64,000 nucleotides of DNA from Rossellomorea pakistanensis (GCF_016908495.1 NZ_JAFBDZ010000005.1:124001-188000); one strand, 5' to 3'; numbered from the stretch's first letter, positions 36,141 through 45,185 are shown. Made by a program: numbers and translations. The notes: generated by a model not told the origin, from the letters alone.

Positions 36141-36568
36141 TTGATTTTCTCCTTCAATAATCGATATATAAACAGACTAAAAACAATCATCATCAGAAAG
36201 CTAATCAAAGATAGAAAGGGAATCGTAATGAATCCTAGTCCATTAATATATTGAGCTTGACAAGCTAAGTCCACGCAAAGATTATTTTGTTGAAAAAAAG
36301 TGGTTTTTTGGACTAGATAATGATATAAGGCAAAGCCAATACCAAAAAAAGAAAGCAGTAGAATATAAAGGTATTGAGTATAGTCCCTTTTTAGAAAAGC
36401 CACTAATGAAATGATCGTGATTGGATACATGAATATTCTCTGAATCCAGCATAATTTACAAGGCACATATCTTAATATTTCTGATAGAAAAAGACTACCT
36501 AAAGTAGCTAACAATGAAACTGAGACAATCAAAAAAAGAAAAGTGTCCATTTTCTTGTTGGTTTTCAT
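36137..36568 (-). CDS. DsbB-family quinone-linked thiol oxidoreductase (BdbB/BdbC-like)
   Basis: 143 residues, four membrane segments. The DsbB redox pairs are both present: Cys37-Lys-Leu-Cys40 (VPCKLCWIQRIFMYP) after the first segment and Cys98/Cys103 (CVDLAC) in the second extracytoplasmic loop. It would reoxidise the DsbA-like partner and pass electrons to menaquinone. ATG with AGGAG 7-11 bases upstream. Lies downstream of the two peptide genes, behind terminators that could allow limited read-through. Confidence 0.87.
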   Translation of the reverse strand: MKTNKKMDTFLFLIVSVSLLATLGSLFLSEILRYVPCKLCWIQRIFMYPITIISLVAFLKRDYTQYLYILLLSFFGIGFALYHYLVQKTTFFQQNNLCVDLACQAQYINGLGFITIPFLSLISFLMMIVFSLFIYRLLKEKIK

Positions 36569-36594
36569 TTTTCAACTCCTAAGCTATCTATTGT

Positions 36595-36632
36595 TAAAAA
36601 GAAAGCTTTAGCCCCAATATTGGACTAAAGCT
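36595..36632 (-). terminator. Terminator between peptide gene 1 and the dsbB-like gene
   Basis: On the minus strand AGCTTTAG pairs with CTAAAGCT (36604-36632) around an AATATTGG loop region and runs into T residues (36595-36603). Confidence 0.7.
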
Positions 36633-36675
36633 AACTTCCAAGTATGCAAGTTTTTATAGGAATTCGCAGAGTGTT

Positions 36676-36704
36676 AAAAAATAGGTTCCTGACCGAACCT
36701 ATTT
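36676..36704 (-). terminator. Terminator of peptide gene 1
   Basis: AAATAGGTTC pairs with GAACCTATTT directly after the stop, with a T-rich 3' end on the minus strand. The hairpin closely resembles the one after peptide gene 2 (37219-37250), so gene and terminator were duplicated together. Confidence 0.75.
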
Positions 36705-36711
36705 ATTTACA

Positions 36712-37047
36712 TTATCCAATGACGTCACAGACTTTTTCTGTTACACCATTGTAGTCACCATAGTTATCACAGAACCATTCTGCACCGTAATCATAAAGCT
36801 TTTTCGCTAACCAACTAAGACCAGCGGCAGCAAGAACACCTGCAGCCCAAACGATGATAGGAGCAACTTGAGCCTCTACTTCTTGATCTCCATATTTATC
36901 GGTATTTCTATCTTTGTCTACTTTAATATCCATATCCTCAGAAAAACTAGCTGCGCTGGCACTAGTAGTAATTACCGTACTACTCATCGTTCCAAAGATA
37001 AATGCAAATGCCATTAAGACGGCGAACATTTTTTTAACTAGATTCAT
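36712..37047 (-). CDS. Secreted two-cysteine peptide 1 (bacteriocin-like precursor)
   Basis: 111 residues from ATG 37047 (GGAGGG 8-13 bases upstream; the in-frame ATG 15 bases earlier has no site). A Sec signal peptide (LVKKMFAVLMAFAFIFGTMS, ASA cleavage near residue 34) is followed by an acidic pro-like segment and then, after VEA, a 52-residue C-terminal part: QVAPIIVWAAGVLAAAGLSW, a Lys/Tyr amphipathic helix, WFCDNYGDYN and KVCDVIG. Cys93 and Cys107 are the only cysteines. The hydrophobic stretch plus a disulfide-capable end resembles membrane-active peptides. I do not recognise a named family. Neighbouring DsbA/DsbB-like genes fit oxidation of this product. Confidence 0.75.
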   Translation of the reverse strand: MNLVKKMFAVLMAFAFIFGTMSSTVITTSASAASFSEDMDIKVDKDRNTDKYGDQEVEAQVAPIIVWAAGVLAAAGLSWLAKKLYDYGAEWFCDNYGDYNGVTEKVCDVIG

Positions 37048-37218
37048 CCCTAATCCCTCCATTTAATTCACAAATAATTTCCTAGTTTCTTAGTTGAAGT
37101 AAGTTTGAATACGAATAAAATTGGGTTATAATAGAATCATACTGAAAGTTCTAGCTTAAGTAATGAACTTTAGTGAACATGCATATATTTGTTGTATGCA
37201 TCGTGTTTTGTAGAGTAT

Positions 37219-37250
37219 AAAAATAGGTTTCCTGCCCGAAATCTATTTTT
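37219..37250 (-). terminator. Terminator of peptide gene 2
   Basis: AAAAATAGATTT pairs with AAACCTATTTTT (one wobble) directly after the stop on the minus strand; near-copy of 36676-36704. Confidence 0.75.
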
Positions 37251-37255
37251 ATACT

Positions 37256-37579
37256 TTAGCCAATAACATCACAAACCTTATCTGTGACACTATTGTAATC
37301 ACCATAGTTATCGCAGAACCATTCTGCGCCCATGTCAAGTAGCTTGTCAGCTAACCATTTAAGACCTGCTGCTGCAAGAACCCCTGCAGCCCAAACAATA
37401 ATTGGGGCAACCTGTGCTGATACCTCTTGATCTCCATATTTATCCTCATTTGATGTCTTCTCTACTTTTACTACCATACTAGCCGCTTCTACTTTTGCTG
37501 TCGTAAATGCACTACTCATCGTCCCGAAGATAAATGCAAAGGCCATTAAGACTGCCAAAGATTTTTTTGCTAATTTCAT
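37256..37579 (-). CDS. Secreted two-cysteine peptide 2 (bacteriocin-like precursor)
   Basis: 107 residues, ATG with AAAGGAGGTG 7-16 bases upstream. A paralogue of peptide 1: the signal peptide shares SLAVLMAFAFIFGTMSS-like wording, a shorter acidic pro-segment ends in VSA, and the 52-residue C-terminal part differs at only a few positions (QVAPIIVWAAGVLAAAGLKW, then WFCDNYGDYNSVTDKVCDVI). Cys89 and Cys103 are kept with identical spacing. The C-terminal half is far better conserved than the pro-segment, suggesting it is the functional product. The pair could be a two-peptide system or a simple duplication. Confidence 0.75.
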   Translation of the reverse strand: MKLAKKSLAVLMAFAFIFGTMSSAFTTAKVEAASMVVKVEKTSNEDKYGDQEVSAQVAPIIVWAAGVLAAAGLKWLADKLLDMGAEWFCDNYGDYNSVTDKVCDVIG

Positions 37580-37745
37580 CCATTTTCACCTCCTTTTTCC
37601 TTGCAAGGCAATTATATCATCGGCTAGAATTTATTACCATATTAACCTTTATAAATGGATTAAAAAGGTATTATCCTACCAATAATCTTTTTTTATATGT
37701 GGAAATATGTATTATTTTGTCGAATTCAGTGGTAATTAAGTAGGT

Positions 37746-37771
37746 GTATATGTGTACATACACACATATAC
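37746..37771. promoter_or_regulatory. Upstream GntR-type operator
   Basis: GTATATGTGT and ACACATATAC, perfect inverted arms around ACATAC. It shares the GTGT/ACAC core with the 36-bp palindrome at 37857-37892 and lies in the divergent gap between peptide gene 2 and the GntR gene. Confidence 0.6.
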
Positions 37772-37856
37772 TTTTTTTGAAATAGATAAATATTCCTTTT
37801 TTAGTCTGATTGTTATGTATTTACAGAAAGTTTACAATGCAAATAAATAGGATAAA

Positions 37857-37892
37857 GTATACATTGTGTATATGTATATACACAATGTATAC
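37857..37892. promoter_or_regulatory. 36-bp palindromic operator before the GntR gene
   Basis: GTATACATTGTGTATA and its exact complement TATACACAATGTATAC flank a TGTA spacer. It ends 20 bases before the GntR start. YtrA-type GntR regulators bind GTGTA-N-TACAC dyads, so autoregulation is likely. Confidence 0.8.
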
Positions 37893-37912
37893 TAAGTAAA
37901 TGAGGAAACCAT

Positions 37913-38305
37913 ATGAATATATTAATATCTAATAACTCAAAACTACCTTTATATGTACAAATTGAAAATCAAATTAAACAGAAGATTTTAGAAGGCTCAT
38001 TAAAATCAGGAGATCGTCTGCCTTCGATGCGAGTGTTGGCAAAAAATTTAAAAATTAGCCTTATTACCACCAAAAAAGCCTATGAAAATTTAGAGAAAGA
38101 AGGGTATTTAAAAACCATTGTCGGGAAGGGAACTTTTGTTATTCAAAAAGAATTACATGAGTTTAATCATCTTAAACAATCTAAAATCGTTGAATTAAAA
38201 GCAGAAATTCATAGGATTGTTTCAGAGGCCAAAAATTTAGGGATTACTGATGAAGAGCTTATCGCCTGGATTAAAGAGTACTTCACTGAGGAGGATAGCC
38301 ATTGA
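37913..38305 (+). CDS. YtrA-type GntR transcriptional regulator
   Basis: 130 residues, ATG with GAGGAAA upstream. GntR winged helix at residues 10-75 (PLYVQIENQIKQKILEGSLK, then RLPSMRVLAKNLKIS and GKGTFV). The effector domain is very short, as in the YtrA subfamily that regulates adjacent ABC transporter genes. It overlaps the ABC ATPase start. Two palindromes lie upstream and likely serve as its operators. Confidence 0.88.
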   Translation: MNILISNNSKLPLYVQIENQIKQKILEGSLKSGDRLPSMRVLAKNLKISLITTKKAYENLEKEGYLKTIVGKGTFVIQKELHEFNHLKQSKIVELKAEIHRIVSEAKNLGITDEELIAWIKEYFTEEDSH

Positions 38306-39150
38306 ACGCCATTGAATTAAATAAAATAAGTAAAAAAAGGGAGAACTTTTTCCTAGAGGATATTGATTTGAAAATTCCTGAAGGATTCATAACTGGTTTT
38401 ATTGGACCGAATGGTGCTGGGAAAAGTACCATCATTAAAATCATTATGGATGTGATAAAAGCAGACAATGGAGAAGTTTTATTATTTGGCGAGCCACATG
38501 ATAAGCATATGCTAAGAGAAAATATAGGGATTGTGTATGACAACCTTTATATGTATGAAGACCTGACATTAAAGCAAATAAAAAAGAGTGTTGCTCCATT
38601 TTATCGAAATTGGGACGAGAAAGCCTATGAATCCTATATTGAAAAATTTAAGCTCCCAGATAATAAGAAACTTAAGCATTTTTCAAAAGGAATGACGATG
38701 AAAGCTTCCTTGATATTGGCTTTATCCCATGCTCCTAGATTGATCATCATGGATGAACCGACATCTGGATTGGACCCGTTAGTTAGGAGAGACCTTCTTG
38801 GAATCATAAGAGATCTGATGATTGACGAACAAAAGACGGTGTTTTTCTCAAGCCATATAACGACAGATTTAGATAATTTAGCAGACTATATTGTTTTTAT
38901 TTATAATGGGAAAATTGTTTTTCAGAAGGATATTGAAGAAATCAAGCAGACCTTCCATATCGTAAAGGGGCATAAAAACGACCTTTCAGATAATGTAAAA
39001 AGTAAATTAGTATCATGGGAACATACAGATGAATTGTTTACAGGCTTGTTGGAAGGTAGTTCAGCCGCAGTGGATAAGAATGAAAACATTCTAATCGAAG
39101 AACCCACTCTTGAGGATATTATGTATTATAAAACTAAGGAGAGATCCTAA
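38302..39150 (+). CDS. ABC transporter ATPase (YtrB-like)
   Basis: 282 residues with TTG start overlapping the GntR stop, GAGGAGG 7-13 bases upstream. Walker A GPNGAGKST near residue 37, signature FSKGMTMK near 130 (a KGM variant common in this class), Walker B LIIMDEPTSGLD near 152, switch His SSHITTD. A C-terminal region of about 60 residues follows. The pairing with a GntR regulator and a small permease matches YtrA/YtrB-type systems, which respond to cell-wall stress. Here it could give immunity to the neighbouring peptides, but no direct link is shown. Confidence 0.87.
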   Translation: MNAIELNKISKKRENFFLEDIDLKIPEGFITGFIGPNGAGKSTIIKIIMDVIKADNGEVLLFGEPHDKHMLRENIGIVYDNLYMYEDLTLKQIKKSVAPFYRNWDEKAYESYIEKFKLPDNKKLKHFSKGMTMKASLILALSHAPRLIIMDEPTSGLDPLVRRDLLGIIRDLMIDEQKTVFFSSHITTDLDNLADYIVFIYNGKIVFQKDIEEIKQTFHIVKGHKNDLSDNVKSKLVSWEHTDELFTGLLEGSSAAVDKNENILIEEPTLEDIMYYKTKERS

Positions 39151-39151
39151 A

Positions 39152-39775
39152 TTGGTACACATACTCAAAAAAGATCTGTTAGTAAATAAAAGCTACCTTT
39201 GGTTAATTTTAGCGTTTTTAGCTGCGTTCTATATTATGAACTTTCCTACACAAATCATTTTCTTCATGATTGCTTTCGGGGTATTGGTCAATACCTTCTA
39301 TTATGATGAAAAATCAAAAGCAGATATTTATTATGTTAGTTTACCGATAAAAAGGAGTAATTTAGTATTATTTCGATACTTATTTTTCTTCTTGTTCTCT
39401 TTGTGTCTTGCTCTAGTTATGCTAGTGGTTGATTATGGATTGAGAGAAATATTTAGTGATTACATAAAAACAGAGCGACTAAACTGGGTATATATAGTTG
39501 GGGTAGTAGTCATGTTTCTTCTGTTTACATCGACACTGCTACCGTTCTTATATAAATTTGGGCTTATGAAAGGAATGGCCTATTGCGGACTATTCCTTCT
39601 CATCATCATTGGCTCGATCATGATGAGTGAAAGCTTAGTCGGTTTTCTTTCAGATCTTGCCCTTAAGATTCTTTCCATCAATCCAATTTTAATGCCGTTG
39701 AGTATTGGTCTATTATTTATTTTAGTCTCGGGTTTTATCTCTGTATTTATTTATGAGAAGAAGGATTTGGGGTAA
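39152..39775 (+). CDS. ABC-2 type permease partner
   Basis: 207 residues from TTG 39152, with AAGGAGAG at 39136-39143; a longer frame from 39110 lies inside the ATPase gene. Six hydrophobic segments, N-terminal VHILKKDLLVNKSYLWLIL, an internal FYYDEKSKADIYYVSLPIKR loop after segment two, typical of ABC-2 permeases of the DUF-type found beside GntR/ATPase pairs. Ends before a strong terminator. Confidence 0.82.
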   Translation: MVHILKKDLLVNKSYLWLILAFLAAFYIMNFPTQIIFFMIAFGVLVNTFYYDEKSKADIYYVSLPIKRSNLVLFRYLFFFLFSLCLALVMLVVDYGLREIFSDYIKTERLNWVYIVGVVVMFLLFTSTLLPFLYKFGLMKGMAYCGLFLLIIIGSIMMSESLVGFLSDLALKILSINPILMPLSIGLLFILVSGFISVFIYEKKDLG

Positions 39776-39844
39776 GGGCTGGAGTAGGGATTATAATTAA
39801 TGGGTTTGCTTTAAGTGCACAAAAACTTATATAACATATAGATT

Positions 39845-39882
39845 AGCAGTCCAATTAACATAAAATTGGGCTGCTTTTTTTG
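39845..39882 (+). terminator. Terminator of the GntR-ABC operon
   Basis: AGCAGTCCAAT (39845-39855) pairs with ATTGGGCTGCT (39865-39875) with one wobble, followed by a T-run. Confidence 0.85.
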
Positions 39883-39900
39883 GTGGGGTGGGAAGAAAAA

Positions 39901-40135
39901 GGACGTTCATCAGAGTGATGAAAGCCGAATTTGAATCGAATCATAAGAAAAAGGACGTTCATCAGAGTGATGAAAGCCCAAAAAAGGTGGAGTAATAGGA
40001 AGAAGGGTGTTCATCAGAGTGATGAAAGCCCAAAATAGGTTGAGTAACAGGAAAAAGGTCGTTCATCGGAGTGATGAAAGCCCAAAATAGGTTGAGTAAT
40101 AGGAAAAAGGGTGTTCATCGGAGTGATGAGAGCCA
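39901..40135. repeat. 52-bp tandem array, five copies
   Basis: GTTCAT occurs at 39905, 39957, 40009, 40061 and 40113, exactly 52 bp apart. Each unit contains the dyad TTCATC-agagt-GATGAA (CGGAG in later units) followed by AGCC; between dyads the DNA is A/G-rich. The period and the GTTCAT/ATGAA core match the array at 50345-51335. Confidence 0.85.
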
Positions 40136-40378
40136 TGATCTATAAATTCAAAAATGCAAAAAGATCTTTCATAACTGTTAAATAAAACTGTCTAAAAACA
40201 TGGTAATCATCGTTTTTAGGCATCCTCATTTCTCTGTTAAGAAAATACTGGCATTCACATTTCAATATTACTATTTACCTTCAAATTTACCCCTTACTTT
40301 GTAGCAAAGTGTTCTCCAACATTGTCCTTATCTTTTTTATCAGGGTTGTCCAGTAAAGTGAAACACAGAATATGGTAA

Positions 40379-40585
40379 AATGGTAATATCAATCAAAGAG
40401 GAATATGGGGATATGCTTATGTTGAAACAAGAATCTATGAAGAAATTATTAATCATAGGTTAAAGAAAGAGCTAGCAAGATCCGATGCTGGATTTGAAAA
40501 TGGAAGTGACACACTTTTCACTTTTTACCAGCATAAAATAGTTTATAATTATCAGTTAATGGTAGATATTTTAATCTATAAATAA
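40379..40585 (+). pseudogene. Open fragment without start codon
   Basis: A stop-free frame begins after TAA at 40376 and runs to TAA at 40583-40585. Its translation looks protein-like (GYAYVETRIYEEIINHRLKK, later LFTFYQHKIVYNYQ) but has no plausible start. I do not recognise it. Probably the 3' remnant of a lost gene. The stretch 40136-40378 before it holds nothing I can identify. Confidence 0.35.
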
Positions 40586-40717
40586 TTATAATAGACTATG
40601 GTATGATTATATTATGGAGACAGAAAAAGTGTGTTCCTAGGTGGCACCTTGCTTTTTGTGTATCTAAATGGGAGCGCATATTCTTTTTTACAAATATAGG
40701 GGATGAGGAAGGATATC

Positions 40718-42220
40718 ATGAGCAGCTTACAGAAAAAAACAGACGTTATCTTAATTGGTGCCGGAGTCATGAGCGCTACTTTGGGATCATTACTGAAAGA
40801 GTTGGCACCGGAATGGGAAATAAAAGTCTTTGAGAAACTCGCAAGCGCAGGAGAGGAAAGTTCTAACGAATGGAATAATGCGGGAACGGGGCATGCTGCA
40901 CTGTGCGAGCTGAACTACACAAACGAAAAACCGGACGGATCTATAGATATTAGCAAGGCAATTAAAATTAATGAACAGTTTCAGCTTTCAAGACAGTTTT
41001 GGTCTTATCTTGTAAACAATAATCTGATTCGTAATCCGCAAGACTTTATCATGCCGTTACCTCATATGAGTTTAGTACAAGGAGAAAAAAATGTAGCGTT
41101 TTTGAAAAAACGTTTTAAAGCGCTTTCAAACAATCCTCTGTTTCAAGGAATGGAATTTTCCGATGATCCGGAAAAACTGAAGGAATGGATTCCGCTTATT
41201 ATGGAAGGCCGGACAACGAACGAACCGATAGCGGCAACAAAAATCGACTCTGGAACGGATGTCAACTTTGGCGCTTTAACTCGCATGTTGTTTGACCACT
41301 TAAATAGTAAAAACGTCGATATAAACTACAAACACAGTGTTGAGGATATTAAACGTACTAGCGATGGCTCGTGGGAAGTCAAGGTGCATAATATCGAGAG
41401 CGGTAATATCGAATACCATATCGCAAAATTTGTCTTTATCGGCGGTGGGGGCGGAAGTCTGCATTTATTACAAAAAACCGGTATTCCTGAATCAAAACAT
41501 ATTGGAGGATTCCCGGTAAGTGGACTATTTATGGTATGTAACAATCCAGAAGTTGTAGAGCAGCATCATGCAAAGGTATACGGTAAAGCTAAGGTTGGAG
41601 CTCCTCCTATGTCTGTTCCGCATCTTGATACAAGATATATCAACAACAAAAAATCATTGCTCTTTGGACCGTTTGCCGGATTCTCACCAAAATTCTTAAA
41701 AACGGGTTCGAATTTTGATTTGATAGGTTCCGTAAAACCGAATAATGTCTTCACAATGTTAGCAGCAGGCGTAAAAGAGATGGCATTGACAAAATACCTG
41801 ATCCAGCAAGTCATGTTATCGAATGAAAAGCGCATGGAAGAAATACGCGAGTTTATTCCGAACGCCAAAAGCGAGGATTGGGACATAGTAGTAGCAGGTC
41901 AACGTGTGCAAGTGATCAAAGATACTGAGACCGGCGGTAAGGGAACACTTCAATTCGGTACGGAAGTTGTTAGTGCCGCTGATGGCTCGATCGCTGCATT
42001 GCTCGGCGCTTCTCCGGGTGCTTCTACTGCCGTTCACGTTATGCTTGAGGTATTAGAAAAATGCTTCCCACAATATATGAACGAGTGGGAACTGAAAATA
42101 AAAGAAATGATTCCTTCTTATGGCGTGTCACTAGTAGAAAATCCAGAGCTTTTCCAAGAAATCCATACTTCTACAGGGCAGGCACTTAGTCTAAGCGAGA
42201 AAGAATTGGTTTATAGTTAA
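40718..42220 (+). CDS. mqo: Malate:quinone oxidoreductase
   Basis: 500 residues from ATG 40718 (GAGGAAGGA at 40705-40713). FAD-binding [20 protein letters not shown] at the N-terminus, then the family segment [20 protein letters not shown] near residue 50 and, near the C-terminus, [20 protein letters not shown]. The enzyme oxidises malate to oxaloacetate at the inner face of the membrane and reduces menaquinone. It is monocistronic with its own terminator. The 900 bases before it hold a repeat array and no intact gene. Confidence 0.93.
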   Translation: MSSLQKKTDVILIGAGVMSATLGSLLKELAPEWEIKVFEKLASAGEESSNEWNNAGTGHAALCELNYTNEKPDGSIDISKAIKINEQFQLSRQFWSYLVNNNLIRNPQDFIMPLPHMSLVQGEKNVAFLKKRFKALSNNPLFQGMEFSDDPEKLKEWIPLIMEGRTTNEPIAATKIDSGTDVNFGALTRMLFDHLNSKNVDINYKHSVEDIKRTSDGSWEVKVHNIESGNIEYHIAKFVFIGGGGGSLHLLQKTGIPESKHIGGFPVSGLFMVCNNPEVVEQHHAKVYGKAKVGAPPMSVPHLDTRYINNKKSLLFGPFAGFSPKFLKTGSNFDLIGSVKPNNVFTMLAAGVKEMALTKYLIQQVMLSNEKRMEEIREFIPNAKSEDWDIVVAGQRVQVIKDTETGGKGTLQFGTEVVSAADGSIAALLGASPGASTAVHVMLEVLEKCFPQYMNEWELKIKEMIPSYGVSLVENPELFQEIHTSTGQALSLSEKELVYS

Positions 42221-42303
42221 TTCTTTGGAAGAATCAAGGTTAGATCGTTAGTTAGCTAGCTCTCTAAAACTTTTGGGTTTAATTAAAATCTTCTTCCACA
42301 ATC

Positions 42304-42335
42304 GGACGCATTTCCACAAGGAAAGCGTCCTTTTT
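42304..42335 (+). terminator. Terminator after mqo
   Basis: GGACGC-A-TTTCC pairs with GGAAA-GCGTCC around ACAA, followed by TTTTT. Confidence 0.85.
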
Positions 42336-42433
42336 AATGGATTAAAAGGTTGAGATAAATTATAAGATCATTCTAATTATATAATCGAGTAGTTTTATTA
42401 AATAAAGTGGTTTATAAAAAAGGAGCTTGAAGT

Positions 42434-42946
42434 ATGGTTTCAGAATACCAAAATGCAGCTGTAGAATACGAGGGAAAAAGAAAATACAAATTAATAATAA
42501 AGACATATATATAAATTGGTTTGTTTATCTTTGCTATAGGTGTATATGGTGTATATTGGGCATTTTATGATATGAATAGGTTGCCGACAGGAGAATATCT
42601 TACAGAAGAAACATCACCTGATGGAAAGTACACTTTAAAAGTATACGTAACAAATGGAGGAGCGACTACTTCTTATTCTATCCGAGGAGAGTTAGTATTT
42701 AACGAACAAAATAATAAGGCTAAGAATATTTATTGGAACTATCGTGAAGAGACAGCGGATATTATTTGGAAGGATCATAATACAGTAGTAATAAACGGAC
42801 ATACATTAGAGGTTCCAGGTGATAAATTTGATTTTAGACATATCAATGATGAATCAGTTAAACGGGCTTATCCTTATCGGGGTAGGCTCTTTTTCGTGAA
42901 ATGGTCGCTTTTCAAGAGTGAGAGATGTGTCTCTCTATGCACATAG
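42434..42946 (+). pseudogene. DUF5412-like gene with early in-frame stop
   Basis: ATG 42434, behind AAAAGGAG, opens a frame that meets TAA at 42512-42514 after 26 codons; the same frame then continues to 42946. The second part holds a membrane segment (LFIFAIGVYGVYWAFYD), LPTGEYLTEETSPDGKYTLK, TNGGATTSYSIRGEL and NIYWNY, the DUF5412 pattern. The N-terminal cytoplasmic piece is therefore cut off. A functional start at TTG 42521 is possible, but no ribosome site precedes it. The last 30 residues also look unlike the family as I recall it. Confidence 0.65.
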
Positions 42947-43146
42947 GATCAGGAATTGAAGTGAGATAGGGGACTCCATAATATAAGAATTTCCCTTGTT
43001 TTCATTTCACCAACGTTTATACAACCATCAATATGGTCCATTAATCGTGTTTTACTGGAAATATTATTATAATTTTCTGTTTTTTATCACTATATAAACA
43101 TTTAATGTGTTACCATAATATTACATATGGAGATAGGGGTGGAGAA

Positions 43147-44070
43147 ATGCTACAAAGCATTAAAGAAAATATATCAAAAGTAATGATAGATAAAGAGAAA
43201 GAAATAGAGTTGATGATCATTGCGATATTAAGTGATGGTCATATTCTTCTTGAAGATGTACCTGGCACTGGAAAAACGACAATGGCAAAGTGTTTTTCGA
43301 AAAGTATTGATGGTACGTTTAACCGACTACAATTCACTCCAGATACGCTTCCCTCTGATATTGTCGGACAGGAATACTTTGATGTGAAAACAAGTGATTT
43401 TAAAGTGAGGAAGGGTCCTGTATTTAATAATGTCCTACTAATAGATGAGATTAATCGTGCTGTTCCCCGTACTCAATCGGCCCTCTTGGAATTAATGGAG
43501 GAAAAGAATGTTACGCTAGGAGGAGTGACCTATCCTTTACCGAAGCCATTCTGCGTTATTGCCACACAAAATCCATATGACTCGATTGGGACTTTTCCGT
43601 TACCGGATGCACAGCTCGATCGCTTTCTTTTAACGATTAAACAAGGGTATCCATCTCGAGAGAAAGAAAAAACGATGTTGAGAAGATTCCGTTCTTCTAA
43701 TCCTATGGAAACCATCGAAACCGTCATTTCGACCTTAGATGTTATCCAGCTAAAAGAAAAAGTAAAAGAGGTCAGGGTATCAGAGGATATTGAAGATTAC
43801 TTAATGGATATTGTCCAGAAGACGAGGCACCACAACCATGTTGAGATTGGGGTAAGTCCGAGGGGGTCGCTTGCTTATATGAGAGCCATTCAATCGAGGG
43901 CATTTCTCTATGGACGAGATTTTTGCACGCCAGACGATGTAAAAACAATGGCATTGCCATTACTTGCTCATAGAATCTCTTTAAATGTAGAGGGAGAAGT
44001 GAAAACATCCAAAGAAACAATCATCGAAGAAATACTTGATAGTACTTCTGTCCCTGTCGAAACAGTATGA
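43147..44070 (+). CDS. MoxR-type AAA+ ATPase
   Basis: 307 residues from ATG 43147 (GGGGTGGAG just upstream; the in-frame ATG at 43105 lacks a site). Walker A EDVPGTGKTTMAK near residue 42, Walker B VLLIDEINRA near 105, sensor FCVIATQNP near 140, arginine finger region PLPDAQLDRF. MoxR ATPases act as chaperones for partner proteins with DUF58/VWA domains. Its stop overlaps the DUF58 gene start, the usual genetic pairing. Confidence 0.9.
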   Translation: MLQSIKENISKVMIDKEKEIELMIIAILSDGHILLEDVPGTGKTTMAKCFSKSIDGTFNRLQFTPDTLPSDIVGQEYFDVKTSDFKVRKGPVFNNVLLIDEINRAVPRTQSALLELMEEKNVTLGGVTYPLPKPFCVIATQNPYDSIGTFPLPDAQLDRFLLTIKQGYPSREKEKTMLRRFRSSNPMETIETVISTLDVIQLKEKVKEVRVSEDIEDYLMDIVQKTRHHNHVEIGVSPRGSLAYMRAIQSRAFLYGRDFCTPDDVKTMALPLLAHRISLNVEGEVKTSKETIIEEILDSTSVPVETV

Positions 44071-45170
44071 GGATTCATAAAGAAACACCCTTCATCCTTG
44101 TGCCAATTGTCTTAATTTTTGTTTTCATTCTATTAATTATTTGCAGCTTGGCAGGCTACTCTCTTCTTGTATTTTTATTGGCGATGATTTTATCCTTAGC
44201 AACTATATCTCATTTTTATTTGAAGTATCAGCATAATAAAATATCGTGGAGTTTCAAAAAATACCTGGATTCATCAAGTATTGACGAAGACGTCAAGTGC
44301 TATATCGAAATGAAGAACGAATCGGCACTTCCTATCTATCATCTTAAAATGAACATAGAAAGCAGGAGTGATAATGAAATAGTTTTTGTAGAAGGGGGTA
44401 AGGAAAGCAGTATCCTTTCTATAAAAATTGATCTACCGGCAAAATCACAAAAAACCATTGCCTTTAGCTTGAAAGGGAAAGGTAGAGGACATCATCAATG
44501 GTCGAATTTCGAGTTTTTGGTGAGAGATCCCGTACTTTTACAGTCTTATCGCTTAGAGTACGCTATGAATGAGCTACCGAAATTCAAAGTGGTGCCTAGA
44601 ATTCTTAAGATGAATGATTTAAAGTTAAAATCGATTCTACAGGGCTATAAACGGACAAATCATTCTTTATATTTGGACGAAACAAGCATTATTGGAACAA
44701 AAGATTACGAGAATGAAAGCTTTCGACAAATCCATTGGTTGGCCACCGCAAAAGAGAATAAGCTTCTTTCGAAGAAATATCAGAAATTGCATGGTGAAAT
44801 TTATTCTGTTTTTTTAAACGTGGTTGGAGCTGGACACTTTCATCTCAGAAAAGACATGGAAGAGCTTATTGAATACAGCGTATCAGTCTGTCTACATCTT
44901 ATTAGTGAAGGATGCAAGATTGAGCTTTGGGTGAATTATTTAACAGAGCAACATGAAATTTTACACTTAGAAAATGATCTGAACCGCGGCCAGTTAAAAA
45001 AAATGATCGGCACCATGGCACTCATTAACCCCGATGGAATGTTCTTTTCGACAGAACGATTTTTTCAATATGCCCTCAGACACAAAGATAGCAAGTCACT
45101 AGGCTTAATCATCGGCACTGCCCCTGAATCAAATCGACGCCAACAACAGCTTCTGCACATCAAACAGTAA
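44067..45170 (+). CDS. DUF58 domain protein
   Basis: 367 residues, ATG overlapping the moxR stop. Two N-terminal membrane segments (residues about 8-30 and 32-52), an extracytoplasmic/beta region, then the DUF58 core around residues 200-240 (GTKDYENESFRQIHWLATAK followed by LLSKKY). DUF58 proteins are MoxR partners with a VWA-like C-terminal domain. A transglutaminase-like gene, often third in such clusters, is missing. Confidence 0.85.
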   Translation: MRIHKETPFILVPIVLIFVFILLIICSLAGYSLLVFLLAMILSLATISHFYLKYQHNKISWSFKKYLDSSSIDEDVKCYIEMKNESALPIYHLKMNIESRSDNEIVFVEGGKESSILSIKIDLPAKSQKTIAFSLKGKGRGHHQWSNFEFLVRDPVLLQSYRLEYAMNELPKFKVVPRILKMNDLKLKSILQGYKRTNHSLYLDETSIIGTKDYENESFRQIHWLATAKENKLLSKKYQKLHGEIYSVFLNVVGAGHFHLRKDMEELIEYSVSVCLHLISEGCKIELWVNYLTEQHEILHLENDLNRGQLKKMIGTMALINPDGMFFSTERFFQYALRHKDSKSLGLIIGTAPESNRRQQQLLHIKQ

Positions 45171-45185
45171 GAAGGAGGTTTCACA

